NCBI RefSeq assembly: GCF_010183535.1
Contig: NC_071328.1
Span: 13,764,001 to 13,828,000 of the forward strand
DNA: 64,000 bases
Source of the DNA: Caenorhabditis remanei
Taxonomy: Eukaryota; Nematoda; Chromadorea; Rhabditida; Rhabditidae
Reading direction: 5' to 3'
Of the stretch, positions 33,440 to 44,700 are shown one piece after another (positions within the stretch are counted from its first letter, which is position 1; each line of letters opens with the position of its first letter). A program made the position numbers and the translations under genes. A model generated the notes under the pieces. The model had not been told where the DNA came from and ran no database searches. It saw nothing but the letters and a program-made list of their open reading frames with translations.

Positions 33440-33620
33440 TGAACCAAATCTCGGCACTTTGCCCACGAAATGGGCCATGTGGCCCTCAAAATCGGCACGA
33501 GTGTCGGCGTAGGGCAGGCGCCGCGGCCCTTTTCTCTGGGCCATGCTGCCCATTTCGTGGGCAAAGTGCGAAAAAATACCTGAGATGGTTCTGCCTGTCT
33601 GTCTGTCTGTCTGTTTGTCC
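33440..33620. repeat. GC-rich palindrome plus (CTGT)n
   Basis: CACTTTGCCCACGAAATGGG at the left is inverted at the right as CCCATTTCGTGGGCAAAGTG, followed by AAAAAATACCTGAGATGG and a (CTGT)n run at 33594-33617. Confidence 0.65.
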
Positions 33621-33652
33621 AGATGTCCCCACAACCATAATCAATCAATAAC

Positions 33653-34709
33653 CTATTTATCATCATTATCATTACCATCAGTGGCAAGTATAAAGTTCTC
33701 AGCACTTCCTTGCTTCTCAATCAATACTTCCTGTTGCTTTTTCACCAACTCCAAATGGTGACGATGATGTTTTGTCACCGCGTCGTCTTCCGTCTGGAAA
33801 TTTAGATTTCAGGGCAAAAATCTAGATTTTTGAGTTAAAGAGCTTCAAAATGAGCCTAATATTGACTAGTTTCGACAATTTTTAAGAAATGCAAACTAGA
33901 GAAGGTCATGGAGTCGATTTCAGAGACATGGAACGTCACTTATATCGTTAGAAAGCTGAGAAAACGCTGATCCCAAATATGTATTTAGTTTCAGCCCTTG
34001 AGGCCTGGTATTCGAGAAAAACGCGGTTAAAATTGGAGAACGCAAAAAGTTTTGCAATTTTCAAACACTTGTAACTTTCTGCAAACATAACCAAATTTTG
34101 GGATTTTGGACATCCAGACATTTAGACACACAGATAGATAAACTCAAAACGTGTGTTTTTGGTGCATTCTCTGGCTCAAAAGTTTAATTTTTTTCATCAA
34201 AATTTCAAACTTTTCAAACTCTCTGAAAACTTAGCCAAGTCCTAAGATATTAATATGATTTTGAAGGTCTTGACTTGATTTTTCATATAAACTACGTTTT
34301 AAGGTACTTGGAACTCTAATGCTCAAGCCTCAGGCCAAAAACGGTTATAACCTTTCACTTTCCCAAACTTTGACCTCGCTTTTCTCGAAAACGAGGACTT
34401 CGAGGGCAAAAATCTAAAATCAGCGTTTTTTCAGCTTTCCGATGGTATAGGTCTCAAAAAAACTGACTCAATGATCTTCCCTAGTAAGTGCAGCGCGTTT
34501 TATTCAAATTGAGATCTCCAGAATCGTTAAAAGATTACCTTCATAAACTTGAATCGTCTCATCAAATAGGCGACGATTGCAAACAAGATAAGATATGAGA
34601 TTTCAATGAGAACATACACCCAATCAGCCGTCACTCCGTCATTCCTTTTATCTGATTCTGTTGTTGAATTCATTCCAGAAGGAGAAGGTGTTCTTTGAGT
34701 TGATACCAT
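33653..34709 (-). CDS. 103-aa predicted single-pass membrane protein, unknown function
   Basis: Two minus-strand exons, 34539-34709 and 33653-33793, join in phase 0 (donor GTAATC, acceptor TTTCCAG) to give 103 aa ending TAG. The N-terminal 28 residues are polar (Ser/Thr/Asn). Residues ~30-50 (WVYVLIEISYLILFAIVAYL) form a clear membrane segment, then MRRFKF basic residues suggest a type III or N-out orientation. The C-terminal tail (HHRHHLELVKKQQEVL ...) is charged and amphipathic, ending in Asn/Asp. No signal peptidase site is obvious. The 745-nt intron is mostly a CTAGGGAAGG foldback. No family recognised; a real microprotein gene seems likely because both exons make coherent sequence. Confidence 0.6.
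33896..34484. repeat. foldback with CTAG(A/G)GAAGG ends (copy 2)
   Basis: Left CTAGAGAAGGTCATGGAGTC and right GATCTTCCCTAG; arms share AAAGCTGAGAAAACGCTGAT and its inverse. Same family as 48423-48998. Confidence 0.7.
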
Positions 34710-36910
34710 TTTGAGAAGAGTATTTTCTAGTTATTTTCGAGTAGACACGAGAGGAGACGAGAAGAAAATTGGGAAATGAAAATGATTGTGAAAAATTGAT
34801 GCATTTTTACGTGTTTTTTGAAACCAGAAGCAGGGGTTACTTGAGAAAAAACGTCCAGAAATCTTTCGATAGATTTTGAAACCATGACATCAAATTAAAA
34901 TCGGTGAAAATGTTTGAATGTTTTAAATTTTACGTTTTTATGAGTAAGCGGAAACTATTCCTTTCGAATTTATGAGAAGAGATGCCTATTATGAAGTGAA
35001 TATTTGCATACATGTTTTACAAAACTAGTTAACAAAAAATGTATTAAATGTCATCAAAGCTTAGGCTAGACAAAACCGGGTTACAGATCCCATCAATCAA
35101 ATTTGACATTTAGAATTCAGTTTCCAAACGTCTCGTTTTAAAACGACTATTTTTGAAACGCCCGTAACAAAATGCGGCTTTGATCAGAAAACAGAATGAG
35201 CAAAATGAGGTTTTTGAAATGGAATGAGAAAAGTTTCAAACAGCAAAAGGCGGAATAAAATGTCGTTTTAAAATGACGATTCGACCTTATTTTTCTGTAA
35301 AGAGCCCCAAAAAATGGTTAAACTTTGTTTTTTTTATTTGGCGAAAACTCCTTCTTTTCCTGCAAAAACCATGAAATTTTAATTTTTGTTTAATTTTTCG
35401 GATTACTTAAAAATTATCAAAGAAAATTCAAGGAAGCCCTAGTACGACCAACTTCAAACACCACACCGAACATCGATGTACCCACACCACGAGAGTCTGC
35501 CCTCTTGTCATTCTCACCTTAGAAGAGAACTACGTCATCGAATTCCGAATCATCTCACCGTTTTTCTATTATGATGACGATCATGATGTCACCAGGGAGA
35601 ATCATATTCTTGTGCCTAGAGTTCCTCCTCGAGGCGTTTCTTCTCTACTATATCCATTTCGTCTTTTTTACATTTAGCTGTCTGTCCAAAGGTTTTTCAA
35701 CCTAGGACCATTGTTGCTTCTAGTTTGTTGCCGCTTCAATCCTTGATTCATCCATTCATCGTTGTTTGATTTATATGAAAAAAAGTGAGAATTGTTAAGG
35801 GTGTCAGTTGAAAAGTGAGAAGGTTTTTTTAAATACTTTTAATGAAATTTCTGATATTCTCTAGATCGGGAGGATTCAATCCCGCGTCTACCGTGAGTAC
35901 ACTCACAGCCCGTAGGTAAGACTACTCGCAGCGTAACTGACCGAGTCTTACAGGATCCGACACAAGAAAGAATGGTAGGGGAAGTCATAAAGAAAAGAAA
36001 TAATTCTGTTTTTGATAAATTTTTATAAATTTCTGATATTCTCTAGATCGGGAGGATTCAAACCCGCGTCTACTGAAGTAAACCTCAGCCCGGATAAGTA
36101 TAGACCTCATGCAGCGTAACTGACCGTGTCTAACCGGAACCGACACAGATAAGAATGGAGGGGGAAGTTAATTGAAAAGAAATTATAATGTTTTTAGATG
36201 TTTTTATGAAATTCTGATATATGAAAAGGAATTGTTCTGTTTTTTGAAATTTCTTATATATTCTAGATCGGGAGGATTCAATTCTCTGAAAAAGCAAGTT
36301 TTGATAAAAACTGACCTGTATTCTAGATACTTGATTATTCACATTCCTCGTTTCTTCGTTACAGTTTGTAATCAATCTCTCTGTATGCTGTCAGTCCTTG
36401 ATTCCTTCATCCGTTGTTGCACTTGTTGATTTTTATGAAAACAAGAAAGATTGGTCAGTTGAAAAGAAAAGACGAACATGTTTTTGTTATACATTTGATT
36501 GAATATATTCTAGATCGGGAGGATTCAAACCCGCGTCTACCGTGAGTAACCCCACAGCCCGGATAAGTATAGACCTCACGCAGCGTAACTGACCGTGTCT
36601 AACCGGAACCGACACAGATAAGAATGGTGGGGGAAGTTAATTGAAAAGAAATTATCCCTTTTGAATAAATTTTTATACGAATTTCTGATAAAATCTAGAT
36701 CGGGAGGATTCAATCCCGCGTCTACCGTGAGTACACTCACAGCCCGTAGGTAAGACTACTCGCAGCGTAACTGACCGAGTCTTACAGGATCCGACACAAG
36801 AAAGAATGGTGGGGGAAGTCATGAAGAAAATAAATAATTCTCATTTTTGATACTTTTTATGAAATTTCTGATATATTCTAGATCGGGAGGAAGGACCCAT
36901 CGTTACTCAC

Positions 36911-36990
36911 GTTATTTATCCATCCCATTTGTTGAACCGTTGTTGAGTTGCATCCGTGTACTGTTCTGGGGGCGATGTAGTGCTTCTCGA
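36911..36990 (-). pseudogene. left-arm copy of the exon-like ORF, disrupted
   Basis: Starts with the same SRSTTSPPEQ codons on the minus strand but lacks a segment present in the right-arm copy and runs into an in-frame TAA before the GTGAGT donor. Confidence 0.35.
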
Positions 36991-37742
36991 CTGGAAAAAG
37001 GAAGTATCAGGTTGTGTTATGGATAAGCTCGCATGAAGAGGTAATTTGAGAGAGAAAATGAGATATAAAAGAGATAGAGAACACATGTAGATCAAATGCA
37101 ATAAGAAAAGGAAAGAGCCCAAAAAGAGAGGACTGCTAGCTGCTGGAGTCAATAGGACAACTGACTGTATTCCAACAGCCAGACCTCATATGGACTAGGG
37201 GGCGTGTCTTATTCGCCATCACCTATTAGATTTCACATTGAGATAAGTGAAGAACAATGAAAACACGTATTTATTATTAATCCCTCGTTCTCACCTGTCT
37301 GCATGTTTTTTCTCTATCGATATGTCATCTATTAGATTTCCCAGAAAGATAAATGACAGGTGCGAGTGTTTGTGGCTGAGAGTTCACACCCTCCATTCAA
37401 ACATCTACCAACAATTACAAATGAGAAGATGCCGGCCTGTGTTCCTTTTGTTATTCTCAGCCATAAACACTCACACCTGTCACTTATCTTTCTGGGAAAT
37501 CTAATAGGTGATGGCAAACAGGGCACGCCCCCAGTCTCAATAATGTGTGACTGATGGAATACAGTCAGTTGTCCCTTTCACTCCCGCACTGAGCAGTCCT
37601 CTTTTTTTGGGCTCTTTCCTTTTCTTATTGCATTTGATCTACCTGTGTTCTCTATCTCTTTTATATCTCCCAGAATTTCTCTCTCAAGTTACCTCTTCAT
37701 GCGAGCTTATCCATAACACAACCTGATACTTCCTTTTTCCAG

Positions 37743-37856
37743 TCGAGAAGCACTACATCGCCCCCAGAACAGTGTCCCGGAGCACACAACGATCCACAAC
37801 AGTACACAGATGCAGAACAACAACGGTTCAACAAAATGAATGGACAAAGAAATAAC
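37743..37856 (+). CDS. exon-like 38-codon ORF in the right arm of element B
   Basis: TTTTTCCAG precedes 38 open codons (SRSTTSPPEQ ... QQRFNKMNGQRNN) that end at GTGAGTAAAG, a good donor. The left arm has the inverted copy at 36911-36990. No adjoining exon is recognisable. It may belong to the element or to a captured host gene. Confidence 0.35.
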
Positions 37857-39464
37857 GTGAGTAAAGATGAGTCTTTCCCCCCGATCTAGAATATATCAGA
37901 AATTTCACAAAAAGTATCAAAAAACAGAATAATTTCTTTTCAATTAACTTCCCCCACCATTCTTATCTGTGTCGGTTCCGGTTAGACACGGTCAGTTACG
38001 CTGCGTGAGGTCTATACTTATCCGGGCTGAAGGATACTTCAGTAGACGCGGGTTTGAATCCTCCCGATCTAGAATATATCAGAAATTTCATAAAAATTTA
38101 TTATAAGGGAATTATTATTTTTCAATTAACTTCCCCCACCATTCTTTCTTGCGTCGGATCCTGTTAGACTCGGTCAGTTACGCTGCGAGTAGTCTTACCT
38201 ACGGGCTGTGAGTGTACTCACGGTAGACGCGGGTTTGAATCCTCCCAATCTAGAAAATATCAAAAATTCATTAAAAAGTATCAAAAATCCGAATTAATTC
38301 TTTCTCACTTTTCAACTGACACCCTTAACAATTCTCACTTTTTTTCATATAAATCAAACAACGATGAATGGATAAATCAAGGATTGAAGCGGCAACAAAC
38401 TAGAAGCAACAATGGTCCTAGATTGAAAAACCTTTGGACAGACAGCTCAATGTAAAAAGACGAAATGGGTATAGTAAAGAAGAAACGCCTAGAGGAGGAA
38501 CTCTAGGGAGAACACAGCGGTCAGAACGGAACTCTTTTTTCTGCGATCTACTGGAAATGTTCGACTTGCAACTAGGATAAACTTCAGGCAGTTTACATCG
38601 ATTCTTTTCATCTTCCCATAAGATTTTACGGCGTTGCACCTGGTGACATCATGATTGTCACTAGAAAACGGTAAAATGATTTGGAATTCGATGGCGTAGT
38701 TCTCTTCTAAGGTGAGAATAACAAGGGGGCAGACTCTCGTGGTGTGGGTACGTAGATGTTTGGTGTGGTGTTCGAAGTTGATCGTATTACGGTTTCCTTT
38801 AATTTTCTATGATAATTTTTAAGTAATCCGTAAAATCTAACTGGGAATTTATTCCGGGCTGCTCCGAGACCAGGGTTGAGCGGAATTTCGCCTTCCACCG
38901 ATAAGATTTTTTTTGTCTTCCGCCTAGAGGATATCAGCTTGAAAAAATGATTGTCTTCTTGAATTTACTGTAATTTTCGTGGTGTTTTTGCAGCAAAAGA
39001 AGGAGTTTTCGCCAAATAAAAAAACAAAATTTAACAATTTTATGGGGCTTTTTACAGGAAAATAAGGTCAAATCGTCATTTTAAAACGACATTTTATTCC
39101 GCCTTTTGCTGTTTGGAATTTTTCTCATTCCGCCCTACGTTCAAACATTTTCTATCCCGTTTTTCGCCATTTCAAAAACATCATTCTGCTCATTTTGTTT
39201 TCTGATCAAAACCGCATTTTGTTACGGGCGTTTCGAAAACAGTCGTTTTAAAACGAGACGTTTGGAAACTGAATTCTAAATATCAAATTTGATTGATGGG
39301 ATCTGTAACCCGGTTTTGCCTAGCCTGCCTAGTAAGCCTTGATGACCATTGAATATATATTGCAACGTAATACATTTTTTAAACCAGTTTTGTAAAACAT
39401 GTGTGCAAATATTCACTTCATAATAGGCATCTCCTCTCATAAATTCGAAGGGACTAGTTTTCCG

Positions 39465-40505
39465 TTTTTCTGGAGTTTTCTAGGCCATCGTGATTCGCTA
39501 TTTTCAGAAACCCGCTTTTTCTCCTCTCCCATTATCATGTTGATCTGTTTCCATAACCTCACGACACCTTCCTTGTTTTCACTTTTTTATATTTCTGTCC
39601 ACTCATTTGTAAATAATTGAGACCTCCCTTGTTATTGTAGACGTTGAAAAATTAAAGACGGACAATTCGTTGCCTGTGAGAAACAATACAAATTTTTGCA
39701 ACAGCGAAGAGACAGGAGACCGAAATTCTAAGTTTGTGACGGTAGTGGAGACAGTATTGTCTGTCTGTATGTTGGTTTGTCCGAATGTCTTATAATCTGG
39801 TTTCGAAACGTCTCAATTTCAAGAAATACTATGCCGACGTGTTTCTCAAATATACCAATATTAAGGAAATACTAGAACCTTGTGAATTCAGCTACCCGTC
39901 TCTCTATTTGTCTGTTTGTATGTATGTTGGTGTGTCCGAATGTCCGGGTTCCTAAATGCACTAGTTCCGTTTTATTAAGATTTTCGGGACATTTTTTTTT
40001 CTAAATTTTAGCCTGAAAACAATGTTTTTGTTATTTTTTAATGATTTTATCAGTGCCGGAAAATCTTGCAAATGAATTTAGACGATTTTTCATCCAAACT
40101 ATCCAAAATGTCGAGCAAATTGACTAAAAACACCGTGTACTCTTCGTGGACAAGATGAATTCGGACTTTCTCGAATCTTTCTCAATTTTAGTCGATTTTA
40201 CTCGACATTTGCCGAGTTTTCTAGTTTATCGTAGTTTGAAACCGAGAGAGTACACTATTTTAATCAAAATCGTCCAAACATTAAAAAAAAACCAAGAGTA
40301 GCTTCTTGTACTCCTCGAGAACAAGTTGAAAGTGTGTTTTTTGAATTTTCTGTCTGTCTGTCTGTTTGTTTTGTCCGGATGTCCGCGTTTGCTTTATTCT
40401 ATTTAAAACATAAAATGGATTTGTTCGATTTGAGATCCAAAAGAAGAAATATATAATTTTTTAAATCAAAGTTTATAACAAGAAGAATCTTTACTATTAA
40501 CAAAC
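39465..40505. other. AT-rich stretch with CTGT/TGTCTGT runs, no gene seen
   Basis: TGTCTGTCTGT-type runs at 39757, 39903 and 40351 alternate with phrases such as GTTTGTCCGAATGTC that recur two or three times. No ORF with splice signals was found. Confidence 0.45.
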
Positions 40506-40509
40506 ACCA

Positions 40510-40690
40510 GATTCTGTATGTTTGTCTGTGGTTCGCCGATCCTACCGCCCTTCCTACTGAACCGATTTTCTTCAAATTTGGACCAAAAGATCAGAAATTT
40601 TCACCACTCGATGCCCGTATTTTTCTTTTTTCAAAATTCTTAAAATGACGTCTTCTGAAACTGAAACACTGATAAAGCATATGAGATTCG
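40510..40690. repeat. dispersed repeat with CGCCGATC...CTTCC phrase (copy 2)
   Basis: Parallels 31432-31625: TGTTTGTCTGTGGTTCGCCG, then CCCTTCCTACTGAACCGATT, then AAATGACGTCTTCTG. Confidence 0.55.
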
Positions 40691-41057
40691 GCAGGGGAAA
40701 AAGGGGGGAGAGACGGTCGGCAAAGCGTTGCCTTTTCTTTCCTCGCCCCGGCCGCCATTTCTCCTGGCCGCATGGATCAGGTGGGTGCGTCGCCGCGTCC
40801 GATCTGGCAGGTTAAGCAACGTTGACAACAGTTAGTTGGTTCGAACCCATGTCAGAACGTGAAGAATTTTTTGATTTCATCTGATCCGGAAAAAATAGAG
40901 GATTCCAAACGTGTCGTCCGTTTCCGGATTGGTCCACGTCATAAAAAGATACAGGCCATTTTCTAAAAAGTGACGACGTGAAAGATTTTTTGATATTATT
41001 GGATTCGGAAAAAATAGAGGATTCCAAGCACGATTCACCGTAACACGAGAACCGTAA

Positions 41058-41128
41058 CACCTAGAAGGGTGGTGTTGAGAAGGAGGTTTAGTCGCCGTTA
41101 GGAGACGTGAACCGACTGGTGTAATAGT
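41058..41128 (+). repeat. dispersed repeat shared with 32945-33030
   Basis: AGAAGGGTGGTGTTGAGAAG ... GAACCGACTGGTG. Noncoding. Confidence 0.5.
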
Positions 41129-41187
41129 AATGGCGGATACCCGATAAGTAGGTCAAATCGTATTGAGGAGTAGATCACAAATTCTTT

Positions 41188-41362
41188 TTAATTTTGACAC
41201 GTCCATCCTTCGCACATTGCAAAGTAGCCCTCCGTATCCTTGTGTCCGTTACCATACGTGGCTCCGCCTCCATTGTAGTTGTAGCCGTTACTGTTGGAAC
41301 CCATTCCGACTGGGAAGAAGAATTGTGCACTTGTCAGGGTGATGGTAAGGAGGAGAAGAGAA
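41188..41362 (-). pseudogene. small glycine/asparagine-rich secreted-type peptide, start codon missing
   Basis: On the minus strand a frame reads LLLLTITLTSAQ, a signal-peptide-like core, then PVGMGSNSNGYNYNGGGATY ... EGWTCQN and TAA (41188-41190). The frame is closed upstream by a stop without any ATG. An alternative is splicing: an ATGT|GTAAGT first exon near 41450 could join TCGGAATGG after TTCTTCCCAG, giving about 41 aa without the signal core. Either a broken gene or an unusual start; function unknown. Confidence 0.35.
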
Positions 41363-41734
41363 AATGGAGAGAGAAAATTATTTTTTTAAAGAGAATTCAG
41401 AAGCTGAGAAGATTCAGAAGCTGTTGACTCCTCCATTTAACTATCACTTACACATTCTGCTCGTGGGGATTATGACGTCATTAGCACTCTCTTCGTTTCG
41501 CGTTGTCTTCTTGTATTGTCTAACACGATAAAATTTGCAGACCTCCACTCCATCAGAGCTGCTCATTGTTTATTTATCGATCCCGTCTTCTCTCACTGTG
41601 CACCATCTGTCCGGACGTCATTAGCACCTTCCGAATCCATCCACTCGTTGCATTCCCCAACGTCTTCTGGCCTTCAGACAGTTTTTCTGACTCTTTTTGT
41701 TTCAACAATTTGAAATTATCATTCCCTATTCCAG

Positions 41735-44700
41735 ATGTCCTCATCTAAACCGTTTCCACTTCTCCATCTACCCAGATTGCCTCTGTTCAATGTTTTCAAC
41801 TGCCTCGGAGTTCAGGAACAGTAAGTTTTTTTATAATTGTTATAATTTTGTAGATCAAAACTAGGGCTACATTTTCATTGTTGACAACTTTTTGATAGCA
41901 GAGGAGCTTGGGTGTCTTTAACTTAGCTATCTTTCTTTAAAAGCGCGTATCTCAAAAGTGGGCGGGACTACCAAAATATTGTGAACAACAAAATATAAAA
42001 AAATAAAATTTTACACATTTTTGTAGTTGTCAATTTTGTTATAGCTCCGTCCACTTTTGACAAATGGTCTTTTAAAGATGACTAATGCATATTTACTGTA
42101 GTCGCGGTGTGGATTTGCTAAATTATTTAAATTCACGATCAGGGTGCTCCACCGGCGGTAAAATCGAAGAAAAACCGGTTTTTTCAACCGGTGAAAATCG
42201 TTTCTCCAACCGATTAAATTCAACCGGTTTTTCAAAAACAAAAACCGGTTTGAAACCGAAAAAAAATCGGAAAAAATCGGTTTTCTTCGATTGTGTTTTG
42301 AAAAAAAACCGTTCGGTTTCGGTTTTCATCGGTTTAGAAACCGGTTAAAAACCGATTATTCTTCGATTTTTACCGATTTTTTCCGATTTTCATCGGTTTT
42401 TTCTTAAAGTTCAAGTTCTACAGTAGTTTGTCACGTTTCAAAAACGTCACACGTTTTTTCTATTTTTATTGAAAATTTGAAAAAAGATGAGAAATTATTA
42501 ATTTTAACGTAAAATCTAAATTGAGAACAGTGCAAAATATGATAGAAACGTGACAAACTACTGTAGAACTTGAACTTTCAGAAAAAAACCGATGAAAATC
42601 GGCAAAAATCGGTAAAAATCGAAGAATAATCGGTTTTTAATCGGTTTTTAAACCGATGAGAACCGAAACCGAACGGTTTTTTTTCAAAACACAATCGAAG
42701 AAAATCGATTTTTTCCGATTTTTCTCCGGAGAAAAATCGATTTATTTTTCTAAAAACCGACGAATATTTTAACCGATTTTCTTACCAATAACCGATTTTA
42801 ATCGGTTTTGAAGTATCGGTGGAGCACCCTGTTCACGATGATTCGAAGCTATTTTTACATTTTCTATGTCAAAACTGACAATTTTGGATTAAAAATCAAT
42901 AAAAACCATCAAAAACACTCAAAAAACGGCTTTTCAACAAATCTGGCGTGCCTTTGACGCGTTTTTGCAATCTGCCTTCAGTGTATATTTACAGTGTATT
43001 TACTTGTTATAATGCATTTAAAATTTTTTTAAATGTTTAAAACTGGCAATTTCGATAGGAAAATCAATAAAAACCCACATTTTCAACAAATCTGGCGCGC
43101 CTATGACGCGTAATTTGCTGCATTGAAGGTAGGTCTCGCAAGAAAGACAGCTAATTATGCGTCAAAGGCGCGCCAGATTTGTTGAAAAGGTATTTTTGGT
43201 GTGTTTTTTTTATGTTTTTTGTTGGTTTTTAATTGAAAATTGTTCGGCCCCTCTTCTTAAATCGCGTAAGTATGAGCGTGCCGATTTGGAGTGGGCGGAG
43301 TTTGTCCAAAAAAAATGTCCACAAAAACGTCCGCACTCATTTTTCTTAATAACTCTTTTCGTTCTCAACTTTTTCAAAAAATTCTTTTTCATGGTGATAC
43401 AAAAACTTGGGGCGCCGGTGGCGACCGTCAGGGGGTGGGTTTGAAGCATTCGCGGAAAAGTTATGAGCACAAAAGTAAGAGCAACTTTTTTCACTCAAAA
43501 AAATGGCTTGAGAAATTCACGATTTTTGCCTTTTCCTGCTTCGTACGTCGCCAGTTTTGAACATTTCCGGGTTATTCTTTGGACTTAAGATCTTTAAAGA
43601 TCTGGCTATCGAGACATGTAAAAATTATCTGGAAATATGGAAAAATATGATTTATGGCCATAAAAGAAAGGGAACTACTTTTTTTCCGAATTTTTTACTT
43701 TCCTCTCGATATCTCGCGTTGTATTGAACCGAAAGCTTTGAAATTTGGTACAGTTATGAAACCTGACATGGGGGAGGTGACTAAAAAAACAGATTTCAAA
43801 TTGGAAATGATGCATTCGAGTTATACTCAAAAAACAGTCAAAAAATGAGCAATTATCGATCGATCCCCCTTTTTCCGCCCAAAACTTTGACCGGCTGTAA
43901 CTTGCTCAGTTTTGAGAAATTTCACGATCCGAAAAAAAAGAAATGTGTAGAAAAAAAATCTCTATCGAACCATGTAAAATGCAATATACTTTTAGCTGAA
44001 AAACCTTTCAGAAAACCGAAATTTGTGATTTTCGTGGGTTTTTGGTCATGTGGGGATTTTTTCCATTCGCTGTCCTGGGAACTGGATTCACTGAATCGCT
44101 CTGAATTTTGGACACTGATCTAAACTTTTGGAGATCTAATGGAACCAAAAAGTCCGATCAAAAAATATTCAAGCCGGACGATTCTGTGGAGAAACCTGAA
44201 TCTACACTGACATTTTTTTCGAATACACTGACAATTTTGTCATTGTATGTGTCATTGTACTGCTGCGAGGAGCGCCCCTTTTTTCAATTCCCGCAATGAC
44301 CGAGATTTCCTGTGCGTCGGTGGCGCAATGGCAGTGGGCGGGGGTGAGAGTCTGTGAGGTGATGGTTCGAATCTTCTCATGAGTGACTTTTTAAAAATTT
44401 ATTATTAAACTTTTTAAGAATTATTTTACTTTTTGGATTGAAGTGATTTTCGAATAGAACAAATCTTTCAGCAATGGTTTTTACAACTTTAGAACGTGAA
44501 GTTTAGGGAATTAAGTCAATGGGAAGTTCCTGTTTATAATCGTTTTGTTGCTTTTCTGGATCGGGAAGAATCCAAACAGTTCTGTTCAATATTACTGAGA
44601 TTTCGACAAAGATTTTTGATTTTTCAAATTCAAAACTTCGAATTTGAAAAATTAAAAAAAAAGTTTTTTATTGTTATTATTGCTGTTGAGATATAAATTG

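Larger units (their letters stand above)
34949..39464. mobile_element. 4.5-kb long palindrome (element B, foldback transposon)
   Basis: Sequence from CGGAAACTATTCCTTTCGAA at the left is inverted at the right, ending TTCGAAGGGACTAGTTTTCC. Matching inverted landmarks run inward: GGCATCTC/GAGATGCC, CAAAACCGGGTTACAGATCC, AAATCAAACAACGATGAATG, GCCCAAAAAGAGAGGACTGC and AGTCGAGAAGCACTACATCG, so the centre is near 37.2-37.4 kb. The arms contain several B-box units shared with element A (35868, 36050, 36510, 36690 inverted; 37945 and 38130 direct). No transposase recognised. The arms are not identical, having small insertions. Confidence 0.8.

Noticed and set aside
33340..33720. 126-codon minus-strand ORF with TDRQTDRQ
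   Set aside because: Read-through of (CTGT)n and a GC palindrome; it overlaps the true last exon of the 103-aa gene in another frame.
40591..40828. Minus-strand Arg-rich ORFs
   Set aside because: GC-rich repeat sequence with a dispersed partner at 31.4-31.6 kb; no gene structure.
43845..44299. ORFs of 63-92 codons in the F-box gene intron
   Set aside because: AT-rich spacer DNA with repeated phrases, no splice support and no known motif.
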